A DNA stretch of 64,000 nucleotides from Streptomyces sp. S465. GTDB taxonomy: Bacteria > Actinomycetota > Actinomycetes > Streptomycetales > Streptomycetaceae. Made by a program: the position numbers and the translations under genes. The stretch spans positions 4,582,001 to 4,646,000 of the forward strand of contig NZ_CP114036.1 of assembly GCF_026898115.1 (NCBI RefSeq). The letters run 5' to 3'. Positions 36,201-44,408 of the stretch are shown here, one piece after another. The notes beneath the pieces were generated by a model. That model did not search any database. It was not told the DNA's origin and saw nothing but the letters and a program-made list of their open reading frames with translations. The stretch's first letter is position 1. Each line of letters begins with the position of its first letter.

Positions 36201-38765
36201 GCCCAGAACGTTGCCCTGGAACTTGGTGGAATGTGGGGATATTGCGAGCGCTGCCGCTTCACGCAGCGGCCCTTCCCCGGCACAATCCGGTGCGTCAATT
36301 GCGGGTATGATCGGGTTCGCACGCTAAATCCCGACACGGATCCCGTCTTCCAAGCCCGGAAGGGCTACTACCGTGCTAGCGCGTCCCGGGCGTTGGGTGA
36401 ACCGCCCGAGCCTCCATTGAGCATCATCGCCGCCGAGCACACGGCCCAACTCAATGCCGCCCAGTCCGACGCAGTATTCTCCAAAGCAGAAGAACACGAG
36501 TTGCTGTTCCAGGACGTCGACCTCGGCTTGACCCGCCAAGGAAAGCAGTCACGCGCCGCCATCGACGTTCTGTCCTGCACGACCACCATGGAAGTTGGCA
36601 TCGACATCGGCAGCCTGACCGGCGTCGCGCTGCGCAATATGCCACCGTCGCGCGCCAACTACCAGCAGCGCGCAGGGCGGGCGGGGCGTCGGGGCAACGC
36701 TGTTGCCACCGTACTCGCCTTCGGAAGCGCCGACACACACGACGACCACTACTTCCGTCAACCAGAGCTCATGATCCGCGGCAAAGTCGATGACCCAGTG
36801 CTGACGATGAACAACGACGAAATCGCGCGGCGCCACGTCATCGCTTACCTGCTGCAGCGCTATCACCAGGATCGACTGCCAGCAATCGAGCCTGAGGATC
36901 AGCCTCAGCTCTTCGAAGTCCTGGGCACTATCGAGGACTTCGTCGGAACAGCATCTCCTCTGAATCGGAACGACTTGGAAGAGTGGCTGAGGTCCGAGGA
37001 AGATAAGCTGCGTGAGGAGATTGCATCGTGGCTTCCCGGTGAACTGAGCGAGACGGACCGCAGAGCCGTTCTAAGCGGTGTCGTCACGAACACACTTCGC
37101 GAGATCGACAAGGCACTTGACCTCGACCTCAACGGGAGGCTGCCAGCTACCTCTGAGGGCGATGCGGCATCTGAGCACGATGAGGTGGAGGCAGAAGGCC
37201 CCGCGGAAGACGGCGCCGAGGAGCCGAGCGCCCGGCGGAGCCAGACGAACCTGCTTGATCGGCTGCTGTACAAGGGGGTGCTGCCGCGCTACGCGTTTCC
37301 GACGGATGTCGTGGCCTTCCACGTCTTCGATCTCGATCGGTCAACGCCGTTCAATGCCGAGTTCCACTATGCGCCCAGTCAGGGGCTCCCGGTGGCCCTC
37401 AGCCAGTATGCACCTGGCAAAGTGGTGTGGGTTGATAACAAGGAGTGGACCTCTGGTGCCATCTATGCACCGGTCCAAGAGGAACGCTTCCAGGCCTGGC
37501 GGGACAAACTGCTGTACTTCGAGTGCCAGGTATGCCACTACGCCAAGCATTACCCTCACGACACGGCAGAGCGCGGCAAGGAGCGGGACTGTCCCGCCTG
37601 CGGTGCCGAGGGCAAGTTCGGCAAGGCGAAGAACTGGATGCGACCGCCAGGCTTTGCGCACCCGGCCGATAAGGCGCCGGGTACAAGCCCAGACGACGCG
37701 CCGGCCCGCAGTTACGCCACACGCGCCAAACTCATGGCTCCCGGGCCGACCGAGGAGACTGCCTGGCGACGTGTCACCGATCGCTTGGCACAGACGTACC
37801 GCCGCGAAACACTGCTCGTCACTAACACCGGTCCCCGCAACGAGGGATACACCTACTGCACGCGCTGCGGGCTCATCGAGCCGACTGCGACTGCAACTGG
37901 GGCGGTCGTCGGTACGCACAAGAAGCCTTACCCCGACGAGAAAGCCCCGGAATGTCCTGGCACGGCCTCAACCCGGGGCCTCGTGCTCGGAACTGACTTT
38001 CTCTCAGATGTGCTTCTGGTTCGCTTGAAGGTGGCCCCGCCGATCACATTGAGGCCAGCTCTGCTGTCGACACACGTCGCTCTCCGTACGGTCGCTGAGG
38101 CGCTGACGATTGCCGCGACCCAAAGGCTCGATATTGAGGCGACGGAACTACAGGCAGAGTACCGTCCTGCGCTGACTTCCCTCGGTAAAGAAGGCCTTGA
38201 GGCCGAGATCTACGTGTACGACACGCTCGCAGGTGGAGCTGGCTTCGCTCGACGGGTCAACGACTGCGGAATGGAAATCCTCGAACAGACGCTGGAGCGC
38301 CTCGAAGAATGCCCGGCGAACTGCGACGAGTCCTGCTACCGCTGTCTTCGCAGCTTCCGTAACCGGTTCGAGCACAACCTCCTTGACCGGCACGTCGGTG
38401 CCAGCCTGCTGCGCTACCTGATCCGCGGAACCCAGCCGAGTCTGGACGAGGAGCGACTCGAACGATCGGCCGACAAGCTCTATGAGGACCTCGACAGCCG
38501 AGCACTCGACGACATCTCTTTCGCCCGAGGGGCCAAGATCGACGTTGAGGGAGTTGGAACGATCACCGCGCCTATCCTGGCAAGGCGTGGTGACCAGCAG
38601 TTGATCCTGGGCGTACACGGCCCGCTAAGCCCTGATCTGGCGCCAACTGACGGGTTGCGTGCGGCGAAGCAGTCCGGCAACGTGCTGATCCGTCTGATCG
38701 ACGACATGGTGATCTCCCGCAATCTCCCGTTCGCCAGCCAGCAGGTACTGCAGGCGCTGAGCTAA
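33198..38765 (+). CDS. DEAH-box helicase with DUF1998 region (DruE-type)
   Basis: A very large (1855-aa) superfamily 2 helicase starting at GTG 33198, with a GAGGGAGGGG site just upstream. Walker A TTGTGSGKTESFLLP is near residue 118 and the DEAH box LVIDEAHLYRGAAGAEVA near 345. The helicase core is then split by a long insert with zinc-finger-like clusters (CLDPDC/CECGARVF/CRHCGSAY near 560-600, CGVCGQ near 705, CERCRF/CVNCGYD near 1015-1035). Motif VI QQRAGRAGRRGNA is near 1155. The C-terminus has further cysteine pairs and the DUF1998 signature CDESCYRCLRSFRNRFEHNL near 1705. Size and architecture match the DruE helicase present in all described Druantia anti-phage types; related DUF1998 helicases occur in DISARM and in MrfA repair proteins. 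Presumed to act on invading DNA. A hairpin terminator follows. Confidence 0.85.
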   Translation: MTVEAPTIAETVTKIQAALRDYIEATYHVGHPTVIDQRRVLLEQEGVLFRAPFIESTPRYQTNRRFGDLELAAPGQTLFGSLTTHVGGLKPMLYDPPYTHQAEALEWTTRDGLSLAVTTGTGSGKTESFLLPMLAKLAAEAANKPESFAAPAVRSLILYPMNALVNDQLGRLRLLLGDPRVTAQFSEWAGRPARFARYTSRTLYPGVRKVEKDQARLRSIENFYVHLINRADDPSSPGHGEAAALIEKLRSRGKWPAKPNLKAWYGESGSRWKNKDGEFARAVLQPNDPELLTRHEVLGTPPDVLITNYSMLEYMLMRPLERPVFDATRAWLANNPDEKFLLVIDEAHLYRGAAGAEVALLLRRLRARLGIAPERLQVICTSASFASPEYARQFAAQLSGKSEGDFKTVEGRLALRELAGPGSLQDAQALAAVPMHEFYEGEGDEARIAAVQGLLDYRKVAVKEGATVGELLHDALSAFGPMNLLVNETMQRAQPVHELGSLIFPTVETELADRAVSSMVALGSAARRSANDAGLLPCRVHAFFRGLPGLWACLDPDCPEVDREAHPEPGPVGKLYAQPRATCECGARVFELYTCRHCGSAYARAYTDVVSEPTYLWHEPGGSFESASGSIPELQALDLLLEEPSDGDVEPADIDLVTGRLNPEELGARVRSVFIPRLRGGEVVRGDDDGGDGEAEANGEFKPCGVCGQLAGFGRSSVQDHQTKGDQPFQALVTRQLEVQPPGAQPYTDFAPLRGRKVLAFSDSRQVAARLAPNLQSYSMRDVIRPLLLRGWQELANQPFLAPSLSLERLYVAVMVGARVLSVRLRPELRPMETLHVFDTVAKAIDNGALSGNPAGLVPLLTTANPPQSLLRAMYATLTDKYYGLSSLGLASLRERADLTDTLLTELPDIGGVADSAEAKLALVRLWLAQWSSPTRGIWFPSMTDGEWGRTKGGVKPHRGKFQSIERWLDSRAARKKFADDWLQTLLTTFCEPVAGRFRLLAQNVALELGGMWGYCERCRFTQRPFPGTIRCVNCGYDRVRTLNPDTDPVFQARKGYYRASASRALGEPPEPPLSIIAAEHTAQLNAAQSDAVFSKAEEHELLFQDVDLGLTRQGKQSRAAIDVLSCTTTMEVGIDIGSLTGVALRNMPPSRANYQQRAGRAGRRGNAVATVLAFGSADTHDDHYFRQPELMIRGKVDDPVLTMNNDEIARRHVIAYLLQRYHQDRLPAIEPEDQPQLFEVLGTIEDFVGTASPLNRNDLEEWLRSEEDKLREEIASWLPGELSETDRRAVLSGVVTNTLREIDKALDLDLNGRLPATSEGDAASEHDEVEAEGPAEDGAEEPSARRSQTNLLDRLLYKGVLPRYAFPTDVVAFHVFDLDRSTPFNAEFHYAPSQGLPVALSQYAPGKVVWVDNKEWTSGAIYAPVQEERFQAWRDKLLYFECQVCHYAKHYPHDTAERGKERDCPACGAEGKFGKAKNWMRPPGFAHPADKAPGTSPDDAPARSYATRAKLMAPGPTEETAWRRVTDRLAQTYRRETLLVTNTGPRNEGYTYCTRCGLIEPTATATGAVVGTHKKPYPDEKAPECPGTASTRGLVLGTDFLSDVLLVRLKVAPPITLRPALLSTHVALRTVAEALTIAATQRLDIEATELQAEYRPALTSLGKEGLEAEIYVYDTLAGGAGFARRVNDCGMEILEQTLERLEECPANCDESCYRCLRSFRNRFEHNLLDRHVGASLLRYLIRGTQPSLDEERLERSADKLYEDLDSRALDDISFARGAKIDVEGVGTITAPILARRGDQQLILGVHGPLSPDLAPTDGLRAAKQSGNVLIRLIDDMVISRNLPFASQQVLQALS

Positions 38766-38781
38766 GCGGAATCAGTGTCTA

Positions 38782-38815
38782 GACCGCCACCGGCGCCGAG
38801 GCGTTGGTGGCGGTC
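38782..38815 (+). terminator. Terminator after the helicase gene
   Basis: GACCGCCACC and GGTGGCGGTC form a 10-bp stem with a 14-nt loop, followed by CTGTCGTC, 16 bp after the helicase stop. It separates the helicase operon from the DUF4365 pair. Confidence 0.65.
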
Positions 38816-38923
38816 CTGTCGTCGCCATCCGCAACCGCCGTTCGTATGACGTAGCCCAAGAACGGAAAAGAATGGACCTTAGGGCGACTTTGACCGCTGG
38901 CAGCGACACCAGAAGGGGAACAT

Positions 38924-39490
38924 ATGCCGGCAGATGACCTTGAAGAGGCCATGGGCGAAGATGACCTCGCAGAGGGGCAGGTGCCTATCACGGCGCTGCA
39001 GGAACATTTCAGCGTTTCGTTTACACGAATGATCGCCTACGCCGCCGGGTGCTCGATAAAACCTCATGAGACCGACTATGAGGGCGTTGACATTACGATC
39101 GTCTCCTCAACGGAGTACCGCGGTTACTATGGTCCGCAGTTCGAACTCCAACTCAAGTGCACCTATCAAGAAAGTCTACTCAAAGATGACAGCATGACCT
39201 GGCGCATGAAGGCAAAGCCGTTTCGGAAATTGACACGCAGGAAACGGTACATCCCCGCCTATCTCGGCGTACTCCTCATCCCTCGCGAACCAGAGCCGTG
39301 GCTACGAACCGACGAATGGGGGTTGTTCACGCGTAGCCGCATGTTCTGGGAGTCTGCCGATAACCTGAGATATGACGGCCCGATCAAGGAGTACCACACA
39401 GTACATTTGCCACGCCGAAACCTGTTCACGGGTGAGCAACTTTTGGGCATAATGAAAACGATCGGCGACGCAGAGGAGGGTTCGCGGTGA
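38924..39490 (+). CDS. DUF4365 domain protein (PD-(D/E)XK nuclease-like)
   Basis: A 188-aa protein with AAGGGGAAC upstream of ATG 38924. The core DYEGVDITIVSSTEYRGYYG followed by FELQLKCTYQ fits the DUF4365 pattern of an Asp then a Q/ExK motif, the metal-binding layout of the PD-(D/E)XK nuclease fold. YIPAYLGVLLIPREPEPWL and the C-terminal TVHLPRRNLFTGEQLL fit the later strands and helices. DUF4365 domains often appear in defence genes; nuclease activity is inferred from the fold, not shown. Its stop overlaps the GTG of the next gene. Codons use more A/T than the backbone. Confidence 0.7.
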   Translation: MPADDLEEAMGEDDLAEGQVPITALQEHFSVSFTRMIAYAAGCSIKPHETDYEGVDITIVSSTEYRGYYGPQFELQLKCTYQESLLKDDSMTWRMKAKPFRKLTRRKRYIPAYLGVLLIPREPEPWLRTDEWGLFTRSRMFWESADNLRYDGPIKEYHTVHLPRRNLFTGEQLLGIMKTIGDAEEGSR

Positions 39491-40680
39491 ACCGATCTAC
39501 ACTCGACAGTTACCGCGATATTGCATCCGCGTTGACCCCTCTTGCCGTCTCCCAGTTCCTAGCTTCTCATGACTGGGAACTGGAGCATCAGCAGCCAGAT
39601 GTCCGTCAGGTCTGGCGCTACGGTTCGGGCCATTTGTCCACCGCGCCACGTGTCATGATTCCGCTTGCTACTGACTTCGCAGATTTCATGCCACGCTTCG
39701 TGGATGCGCTCGAGTCGCTCGGACACATCCATGACTGGGATGCAGGTCAGCTACTGGAACGCGTCATCGCTACACGCGCGGACCTCTTTTTCGTTCGCCT
39801 CGACCAAGGCATGATTGACGGCACAATCCCCTTCCAGCAAGCCGAAAGGACGCTGCAATCCATTTACAAGATGATGAGGGCAGCAGCAACCACAACCGCT
39901 GACCCGCATCACTCGCACAAGGGACGTAGGCCAGCAGCAGTAGGCGAATTCCTGGATGAAGATGTACGACTTGGGCACACGAAGCGCGGCAGTTTTGTGT
40001 TCACTGTCGTAACACGCCTGGGAGACCCTAGCCCTCAGGCTGTCGACGGCCAAGAGCAGCCAACCATTGCCTTCCCCCGACGGGTCATGGAAACCCTAGC
40101 CAGAGGACTTGAGACCACAAAGCGCCTAACGCAATCCTGGGACCAGGAAGCCTTCGAATTTCCAAGCAATCTAGGGCTAAGTGCAGGGCTAGTCGAATCA
40201 CTCGAAGATATGTCGCAGCCCGAACACCTTCGTTCGCTGGACTTGTCTTTCCAATGGGCGGCAGCTGAACCTAAGCCGGACGTAGGACTAGCAACCATTG
40301 TGCTGGACCGCGATGTGATTGACGAGCTCCCGCGAGTTCGGGAGCGGCTCGTACGAAGAGAAGAGCCCGTACGACGGGAGACATTGGTCGGACTCGTTAA
40401 GTCACTCACGCGGGATGATGCGGCACCCGACAACGATGAATCAGCAATCATCACCGTCGCAGCGGAGGTAAGCGGCAAAACTCTGCGTGTCCAGGTTCCA
40501 CTAACCGGAGACAATCACGGCTGGGCAATAATGGCTTATAGGCGCCGACTGCCCTTTACGGTGACCGGAGACCTCTCATACGAACGCCGCGCATGGCGTC
40601 TGACGGGGGATATCGAAGTCGATTCGAGCTTCCTGCAGCATCTCTCAGGATCATCAACACCGGACTTGGGCGAGGCATGA
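39487..40680 (+). CDS. Unknown 397-aa partner of the DUF4365 protein
   Basis: Starts at GTG 39487, overlapping the stop of the DUF4365 gene, so the two are coupled. No catalytic motif recognised. The middle segment HSHKGRRPAAVGEFLDEDVR and LGHTKRGSFVFTVVTRL looks well-structured and conserved in style, and a beta-rich C-terminus (ESAIITVAAEVSGKTLRVQV) follows. No membrane helix. Codon use is visibly less G/C-biased than the backbone, as expected for transferred DNA. It may be the sensor or regulator of the nuclease-like partner (inference). Confidence 0.7.
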   Translation: MNRSTLDSYRDIASALTPLAVSQFLASHDWELEHQQPDVRQVWRYGSGHLSTAPRVMIPLATDFADFMPRFVDALESLGHIHDWDAGQLLERVIATRADLFFVRLDQGMIDGTIPFQQAERTLQSIYKMMRAAATTTADPHHSHKGRRPAAVGEFLDEDVRLGHTKRGSFVFTVVTRLGDPSPQAVDGQEQPTIAFPRRVMETLARGLETTKRLTQSWDQEAFEFPSNLGLSAGLVESLEDMSQPEHLRSLDLSFQWAAAEPKPDVGLATIVLDRDVIDELPRVRERLVRREEPVRRETLVGLVKSLTRDDAAPDNDESAIITVAAEVSGKTLRVQVPLTGDNHGWAIMAYRRRLPFTVTGDLSYERRAWRLTGDIEVDSSFLQHLSGSSTPDLGEA

Positions 40681-40715
40681 AGCCGGAGCACTGCAAGCAT
40701 CAGCGTTGGTCCCTC

Positions 40716-40756
40716 GCGGGCTGTGACACCCCGGAGCCCGGGGTGTCACAGCCCGC
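40716..40756. terminator. Perfect 19-bp hairpin between convergent operons
   Basis: GCGGGCTGTGACACCCCGG and its exact complement CCGGGGTGTCACAGCCCGC are separated by 3 nt. It sits 36 bp after the 397-aa gene and 134 bp from the stop of the convergent DUF4338 gene, so it probably terminates both. No T-run follows on either strand. Positions 40757-40889 hold nothing else I recognise. Confidence 0.85.
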
Positions 40757-40889
40757 GGACACAGGCCGCATGACGGCTCCTGCACTCAAGCATCCGCGCT
40801 CGCGCACGCGATGGAGCACGCCCCGCTGGTGGAAGCCGCAGGCTGCGCGCTGGCTGGCTCCGACGTCTGGAGTAGGTGGTGGCCGTCTC

Positions 40890-42866
40890 TTAATTGGAGA
40901 TAGGGAACATTTCCTCGCCGGGTGCCGGCATCCCCTCCCCTACAGGCAGCGGTACACGGGCGCCGTGCTCCACTGGACGGACCAACCGATGCGAGCGCAT
41001 GGACTCAAGAACATGCTCCTGTATGGCCCGCCGTCGGCACCAGCGCTCAAGCCACCACTCGGAGACCTTGGCGTCCGCTTCGGTCAGTTCGGGATTCAGC
41101 AGGTACTTCGGCTCCTGGTCGATGCCGAGCGAGTAGTCCCGCAAGTTCTCGACCAGAGGAACCCCGTAGAGGATGCGCTCGCGTCCGTGCTTGAGAAGCT
41201 CGTTGGCGGGCCAGCCAAGCGCTGCCAGCCCCACTCGAACCTTACGTAGTCGAGGGCTGACACCCTCGCCGAAGAGACTGTTGATCCGGACGAGCGAGCC
41301 GCGCAACGTCGAGACTCGAACCAGGGCGTCGACGGTCTCATCGGAGAAGTGAGACGTCCCGAAGGACCGTGACCGTCCAAGCTCGTGAAAGCCCATTCGG
41401 ATGTCGCTCTCACCGCCCATGACGTTAGCAGGCCAAAACAGTCGGTTGTACTGACTTGAACCGGTGCCGTAGAGCGACGTGGTTCCGACGAAGGAGAGCC
41501 GCGGCTCACGCAGGATCGGGCGGCCGGCCATCGCCGACGCGATCTCGCTTGGGCGTGCATACTTCTCGCGGTAGGCGGATAGAACCTGGGGCGAGACGGC
41601 AAGTGCCCCCACCAGCTTCCCCGCCGCTAGCGCGCTGTAAGGCGCCACGGCGCCGCAGACGGTGAGGTCGGCGATGACAGTACCGACCCTCTCTCCACGT
41701 GCGCGACGCACCACTCGGCGCATCTGCGAACGCGCCTTTGGATCCGAGAAGGCCTTGGTCAGTCCTTCGATCGTAGGCGGGGAGAGATAGCCCCCAAGCA
41801 GTCTGGCGATCTCTAGGGCTTCTGCGAGCGCTGACGAACGCTTGCTCCGAAATAGGTCAGTTTCGGCGCGCTCCACCCACGCTTCGCGGTCGATGTTGCG
41901 GACCGCACGGATCGTGCTTGCCTGGTGGTGCCTCTGACGGTGCCGATCGGCATCGGCCCGCAGCCGAGCGATGACCTCAGGCGTGGGCGCTGCCAGGTCG
42001 GTCGGTTGGAGAATCCCATCACGAAGGAGATCGTCAACGTAGATCTCGTTCTGCTGCCCCTCGATCCGTCGAGCCAGCCAGCCAGCAATATCAGCAGTGG
42101 GCTCAGCTTGCACCTGCTTGAGGAACTGATCGGTCTCCCAGCCCATCCAGTGGTCACGCTCGGCAATCTGGACGACAGGGCTGGAGATGGCCGCCAACCC
42201 GATCACCGCGTGGAACTCGGTGGCTGCGTCCCGGACCAAGACCGGCATCGAGCGGCCAGGCACGGTCGCGTAGGCGTTGGACCATGTGTGGCGGAAGTAA
42301 CGCCAGATGTCGTGAAGCTTGAATCCAGTCAGTTCACAAGTCGATGAGTCGACGATCTGAACGTAGGGCTTAATGACATCCGCAGGCGCGTCGGCGCGCT
42401 GAAGCGCGTCCGCCAGCTCGCGGCCGTCACGCATCAGGTTGAAGACGGAGACCAATGTGCCGCTGTGCTGGTGCGTGCGCTCCATACCCTCGACGAACCG
42501 TCGAACACTGGTCTTTCTGAGCTGTTCATCACGACGGAGGTGCTCCTGGCGCCGGATCCGGGCCTTCTCCACCTTGCGGTCGCCGTGGACCGAAGGGGGA
42601 GCGAAAACAGCCTTAGACCTGTCTACTCGAACAGTCCAGCCTTGATCCACAAGATCGATGGCGACGTGAGCAGCTGCCGCGAGCAGAGGCTGGTCGTACA
42701 GGTTGTTGATCTTGGCTGCCTTCAACCACCGCTTGTGGTCGCCTGCGGCTTCAGCCCCCACCGGCGTGCTCGCAAGCTGGGTGCAGAGCCGGGCGAACCC
42801 TTGCCGTTCCCGACGGGAGGCGTAGGCCGGAAGGCTGAGAGGAACGAGCTTGGCCTCTTCTTTCAT
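40890..42866 (-). CDS. DUF4338 (DruA-type) protein
   Basis: A 658-aa protein. ATG 42866 overlaps the stop of the GHKL ATPase gene (ATGA). The DUF4338 features are LTGFKLHDIWRYFRHTWSNA (about 180-200), FHAVIGLAAISSPVVQIAER with the following DHWMGW (about 218-245), then the core ALAAGKLVGALAVSPQV, TTSLYGTGSSQYNRLFWP and SRSFGTSHFSDETVDALV, and the C-terminal GEGVSPRLRKVRVGLAALG and KHGRERILYGVPLVENL. DUF4338 is the domain of DruA in type I Druantia. The molecular activity is unknown to me. It is the last gene of a three-gene minus-strand operon facing the DruE-type helicase operon. Confidence 0.78.
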   Translation of the reverse strand: MKEEAKLVPLSLPAYASRRERQGFARLCTQLASTPVGAEAAGDHKRWLKAAKINNLYDQPLLAAAAHVAIDLVDQGWTVRVDRSKAVFAPPSVHGDRKVEKARIRRQEHLRRDEQLRKTSVRRFVEGMERTHQHSGTLVSVFNLMRDGRELADALQRADAPADVIKPYVQIVDSSTCELTGFKLHDIWRYFRHTWSNAYATVPGRSMPVLVRDAATEFHAVIGLAAISSPVVQIAERDHWMGWETDQFLKQVQAEPTADIAGWLARRIEGQQNEIYVDDLLRDGILQPTDLAAPTPEVIARLRADADRHRQRHHQASTIRAVRNIDREAWVERAETDLFRSKRSSALAEALEIARLLGGYLSPPTIEGLTKAFSDPKARSQMRRVVRRARGERVGTVIADLTVCGAVAPYSALAAGKLVGALAVSPQVLSAYREKYARPSEIASAMAGRPILREPRLSFVGTTSLYGTGSSQYNRLFWPANVMGGESDIRMGFHELGRSRSFGTSHFSDETVDALVRVSTLRGSLVRINSLFGEGVSPRLRKVRVGLAALGWPANELLKHGRERILYGVPLVENLRDYSLGIDQEPKYLLNPELTEADAKVSEWWLERWCRRRAIQEHVLESMRSHRLVRPVEHGARVPLPVGEGMPAPGEEMFPISN

Positions 42867-44320
42867 GACTTTTGGAGCATCCGTCCGTAGGTCCTGCTCC
42901 ACATGCGCAGGAGATCGTCGCAGTTGTGGCCGTCACGGCTGAGGAGTGTTGTGGTGCGGGCGAAGGACAGGAGGAACAGTTCGAGAGCAGTCCGGAGTTC
43001 TCCTGCCGCCTCATCACCCAACTTCTGGAGCGGACGGTACAACGCTGCGAAGGCAGGGTGGTCAACGTTCAGCGTGACATCGAGCGTGCGCCGCTTCAGA
43101 GAAGCAGCGAACATCTTATCGATCGAGAGTTGCTCGGATCCAATCCGGTAGCTCAGGGCGCCCGAGCCCTTCCCCGCCGTAGGGATGACAGGCAGATCGG
43201 CATCCGCGGCCGCCGCTACCCGACACGACGCCTCCGTGGCCGCTTGAAACTTGACCTCCTCGAAAGCTTGGCGGACACGCGAGTTCAAAAGCCGGGCGAT
43301 CGCCTCCAACTCCGGCCCGAGGGCCTCCTGGAGTACCTGGGAAGGCCGAATTCCCTGCTTGTTGATGGTGATACCAAAGTGCTCGTCGAGGACGGGATCA
43401 AACTCGATCTCGCAGCGCCACCAGTCGTCGTAGTTCTCTTTGCGCTTCGCCCCCATGAGGTGCCAGCCGCTCGCGATCTCGCGACCGGCGCGGAGGATGG
43501 AGACGCCGGCTCCGCCTACGATGCCGCTGCGCCGTTTGGTCACGTTATCCAGGTGCTGCCAGTGCTGCACCGGCAGCATCGCGAACCGGACGGTAACGAA
43601 GGCCGTCTTGCCCGACGACGCTGCCAGTTCATAGCGGAGCGGCTCGAACGCCAAGCCTGCGCTGTGCCCCTCGATCTTCGGCGTGAGAAGCATGGGATCG
43701 ACCGGATCGACCCGCTTCCCATTGAGGGTCAACGTGAGGTCCCCGTTGCTGAGGAAGCGGCGGTAGATGCGTCCAAGATCCCGCCGCAGCGCTCGCTCGA
43801 GCCAGGCGAGGCGCCGGTACTCAATACGGTCACAGTGCTGCCAGGTCACCACGCAGCCGGACCCCGTGGTGACGCCAGGCTGGCGGAGGGCCCGAAGATC
43901 AACTGGTGTCCCGGCGGCGATGGCGTCGACGTCCAAGCTGACCTGGTTGGCTGCCTGACCGTTCTGCCATGAAGTCACCTCTACTCGCCGTGCCTGGCTG
44001 AGGGACGCGGCAGGCAACCCCATACCGAACCGGCCGAACGACTGTCTCTCGTCGAAGCGTGACGAGCCGCCGAAACGGAGGCATGCCTCGAGTCGCGAAC
44101 GCGACATGCCCTCCCCATCGTCCTCCACACGGATCTCCGGAAGGCCGCCTGGTTTGGGTCTCGTGACCGTGACCGCGACCTCCGTCGCTGATGCCTGGAG
44201 CGAGTTGTCGATGAGTTCTGCGAGGGCGGTCGAGAGGCTGACGTAGCCCGACTCCCGGACTGCGCGGATGAAGTTGGAGGAGACCAGGAGGTCGTCCTTG
44301 CGTTGCGTCTGCTGGCCCAT
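42863..44320 (-). CDS. GHKL (Hsp90/MutL/MORC-like) ATPase
   Basis: A 485-aa protein. The GHKL motifs are all near the N-terminus: N-box TALAELIDNSLQA (about 32-44, Glu and Asn), G1 DDGEGMS (about 67-73) and G2 FGRFGMGLPAASLSQ (about 95-109). A transducer-like domain follows to about residue 330, with LNGKRVDPVDPMLLTP, and a helical C-terminus to the end. Such ATPases close like a clamp around DNA or partner proteins when they bind ATP (MutL, MORC, topoisomerase VI B). It overlaps the DUF4338 gene by 4 nt and lies 88 bp after the Fpg-like gene. A role as the ATP-driven switch of a defence system is inferred. Confidence 0.85.
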   Translation of the reverse strand: MGQQTQRKDDLLVSSNFIRAVRESGYVSLSTALAELIDNSLQASATEVAVTVTRPKPGGLPEIRVEDDGEGMSRSRLEACLRFGGSSRFDERQSFGRFGMGLPAASLSQARRVEVTSWQNGQAANQVSLDVDAIAAGTPVDLRALRQPGVTTGSGCVVTWQHCDRIEYRRLAWLERALRRDLGRIYRRFLSNGDLTLTLNGKRVDPVDPMLLTPKIEGHSAGLAFEPLRYELAASSGKTAFVTVRFAMLPVQHWQHLDNVTKRRSGIVGGAGVSILRAGREIASGWHLMGAKRKENYDDWWRCEIEFDPVLDEHFGITINKQGIRPSQVLQEALGPELEAIARLLNSRVRQAFEEVKFQAATEASCRVAAAADADLPVIPTAGKGSGALSYRIGSEQLSIDKMFAASLKRRTLDVTLNVDHPAFAALYRPLQKLGDEAAGELRTALELFLLSFARTTTLLSRDGHNCDDLLRMWSRTYGRMLQKS

Positions 44321-44408
44321 CGCTTCTCCCGATGACTTGCTCAGATTCCTGCGTCGAGAGTAGCTGCATCGAGGCCGCCTGGAAAGCAGGTCGTTCGGTG
44401 CGGCAAAG

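Noticed and set aside
33198..38765. DISARM system (drmA/drmB helicase genes)
   Set aside because: The helicase also carries DUF1998, but it is a single very large protein, and no DrmC-type phospholipase-D protein or methyltransferase is present.
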